Shown here piece after piece: positions 6,572 through 6,593 of a stretch of DNA of 6,593 nucleotides (its first letter is position 1; each line of letters begins with the position of its first letter). Below the pieces are notes generated by a model, which saw only the letters and a program-made list of their open reading frames with translations, was not told the origin of the DNA and did no database searches. The position numbers and the translations under genes were made by a program. The DNA lies in NCBI GenBank assembly GCA_964438715.1, contig CAYTLQ010000267.1:1-6593 (forward strand), written 5' to 3'. The DNA comes from CAYTLQ01 sp964438715 (GTDB taxonomy: Bacteria > Bacteroidota > Ignavibacteria > Ignavibacteriales > Ignavibacteriaceae).

Positions 6572-6593
6572 ATCTGCTTTCAATTCACGATTG

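Overview
This is an AT-rich bacterial window (roughly 38% G+C by eye). It holds one membrane glycosyltransferase gene on the + strand and a tight six-gene block on the - strand. Gene density, short or overlapping junctions, poor Shine-Dalgarno sites in several places and the type of DeoC suggest a member of the Bacteroidota/Chlorobi-Ignavibacteria group. That placement is inference from general character; no marker gene here proves it.

Left part (1-1604, + strand): a possible tail of an upstream gene (2-94), then a multi-spanning GT-C/ArnT-like (PMT_2 family) glycosyltransferase. Its first membrane helix is almost missing from the readable frame. It ends 9 bases from the convergent end of the - strand block.

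Right part (1614-6571, - strand): read in transcription order, folD (folate C1 enzyme), deoC (deoxyribose-phosphate aldolase with a long N-terminal extension), a solitary HicB-like small protein, trmH (tRNA 2'-O-methyltransferase), aroA (EPSP synthase) and a MalK/UgpC-type sugar-ABC ATPase. Junctions are 4 nt, a TTGA overlap, 3 nt or 48 nt depending on the trmH start, an ATGA overlap, and 3 nt. The block is very probably one transcript whose promoter lies at or beyond the right edge. The genes do not form one pathway: they cover one-carbon metabolism, deoxynucleoside catabolism, RNA modification, aromatic biosynthesis and sugar uptake, so this looks like a mixed housekeeping operon.

Most of the window is ordinary core metabolism. 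The points worth a second look are: (1) trmH, whose conserved N-terminus can be read upstream of the only standard start codon, back to an ATC with a well-placed Shine-Dalgarno sequence; (2) the DeoC extension, which starts with an amphipathic helix like a microcompartment encapsulation peptide and carries a Cys pair; (3) the HicB-like protein without HicA; and (4) the N-terminally short glycosyltransferase. I found no CRISPR array, RNA gene, insertion sequence or clear terminator.
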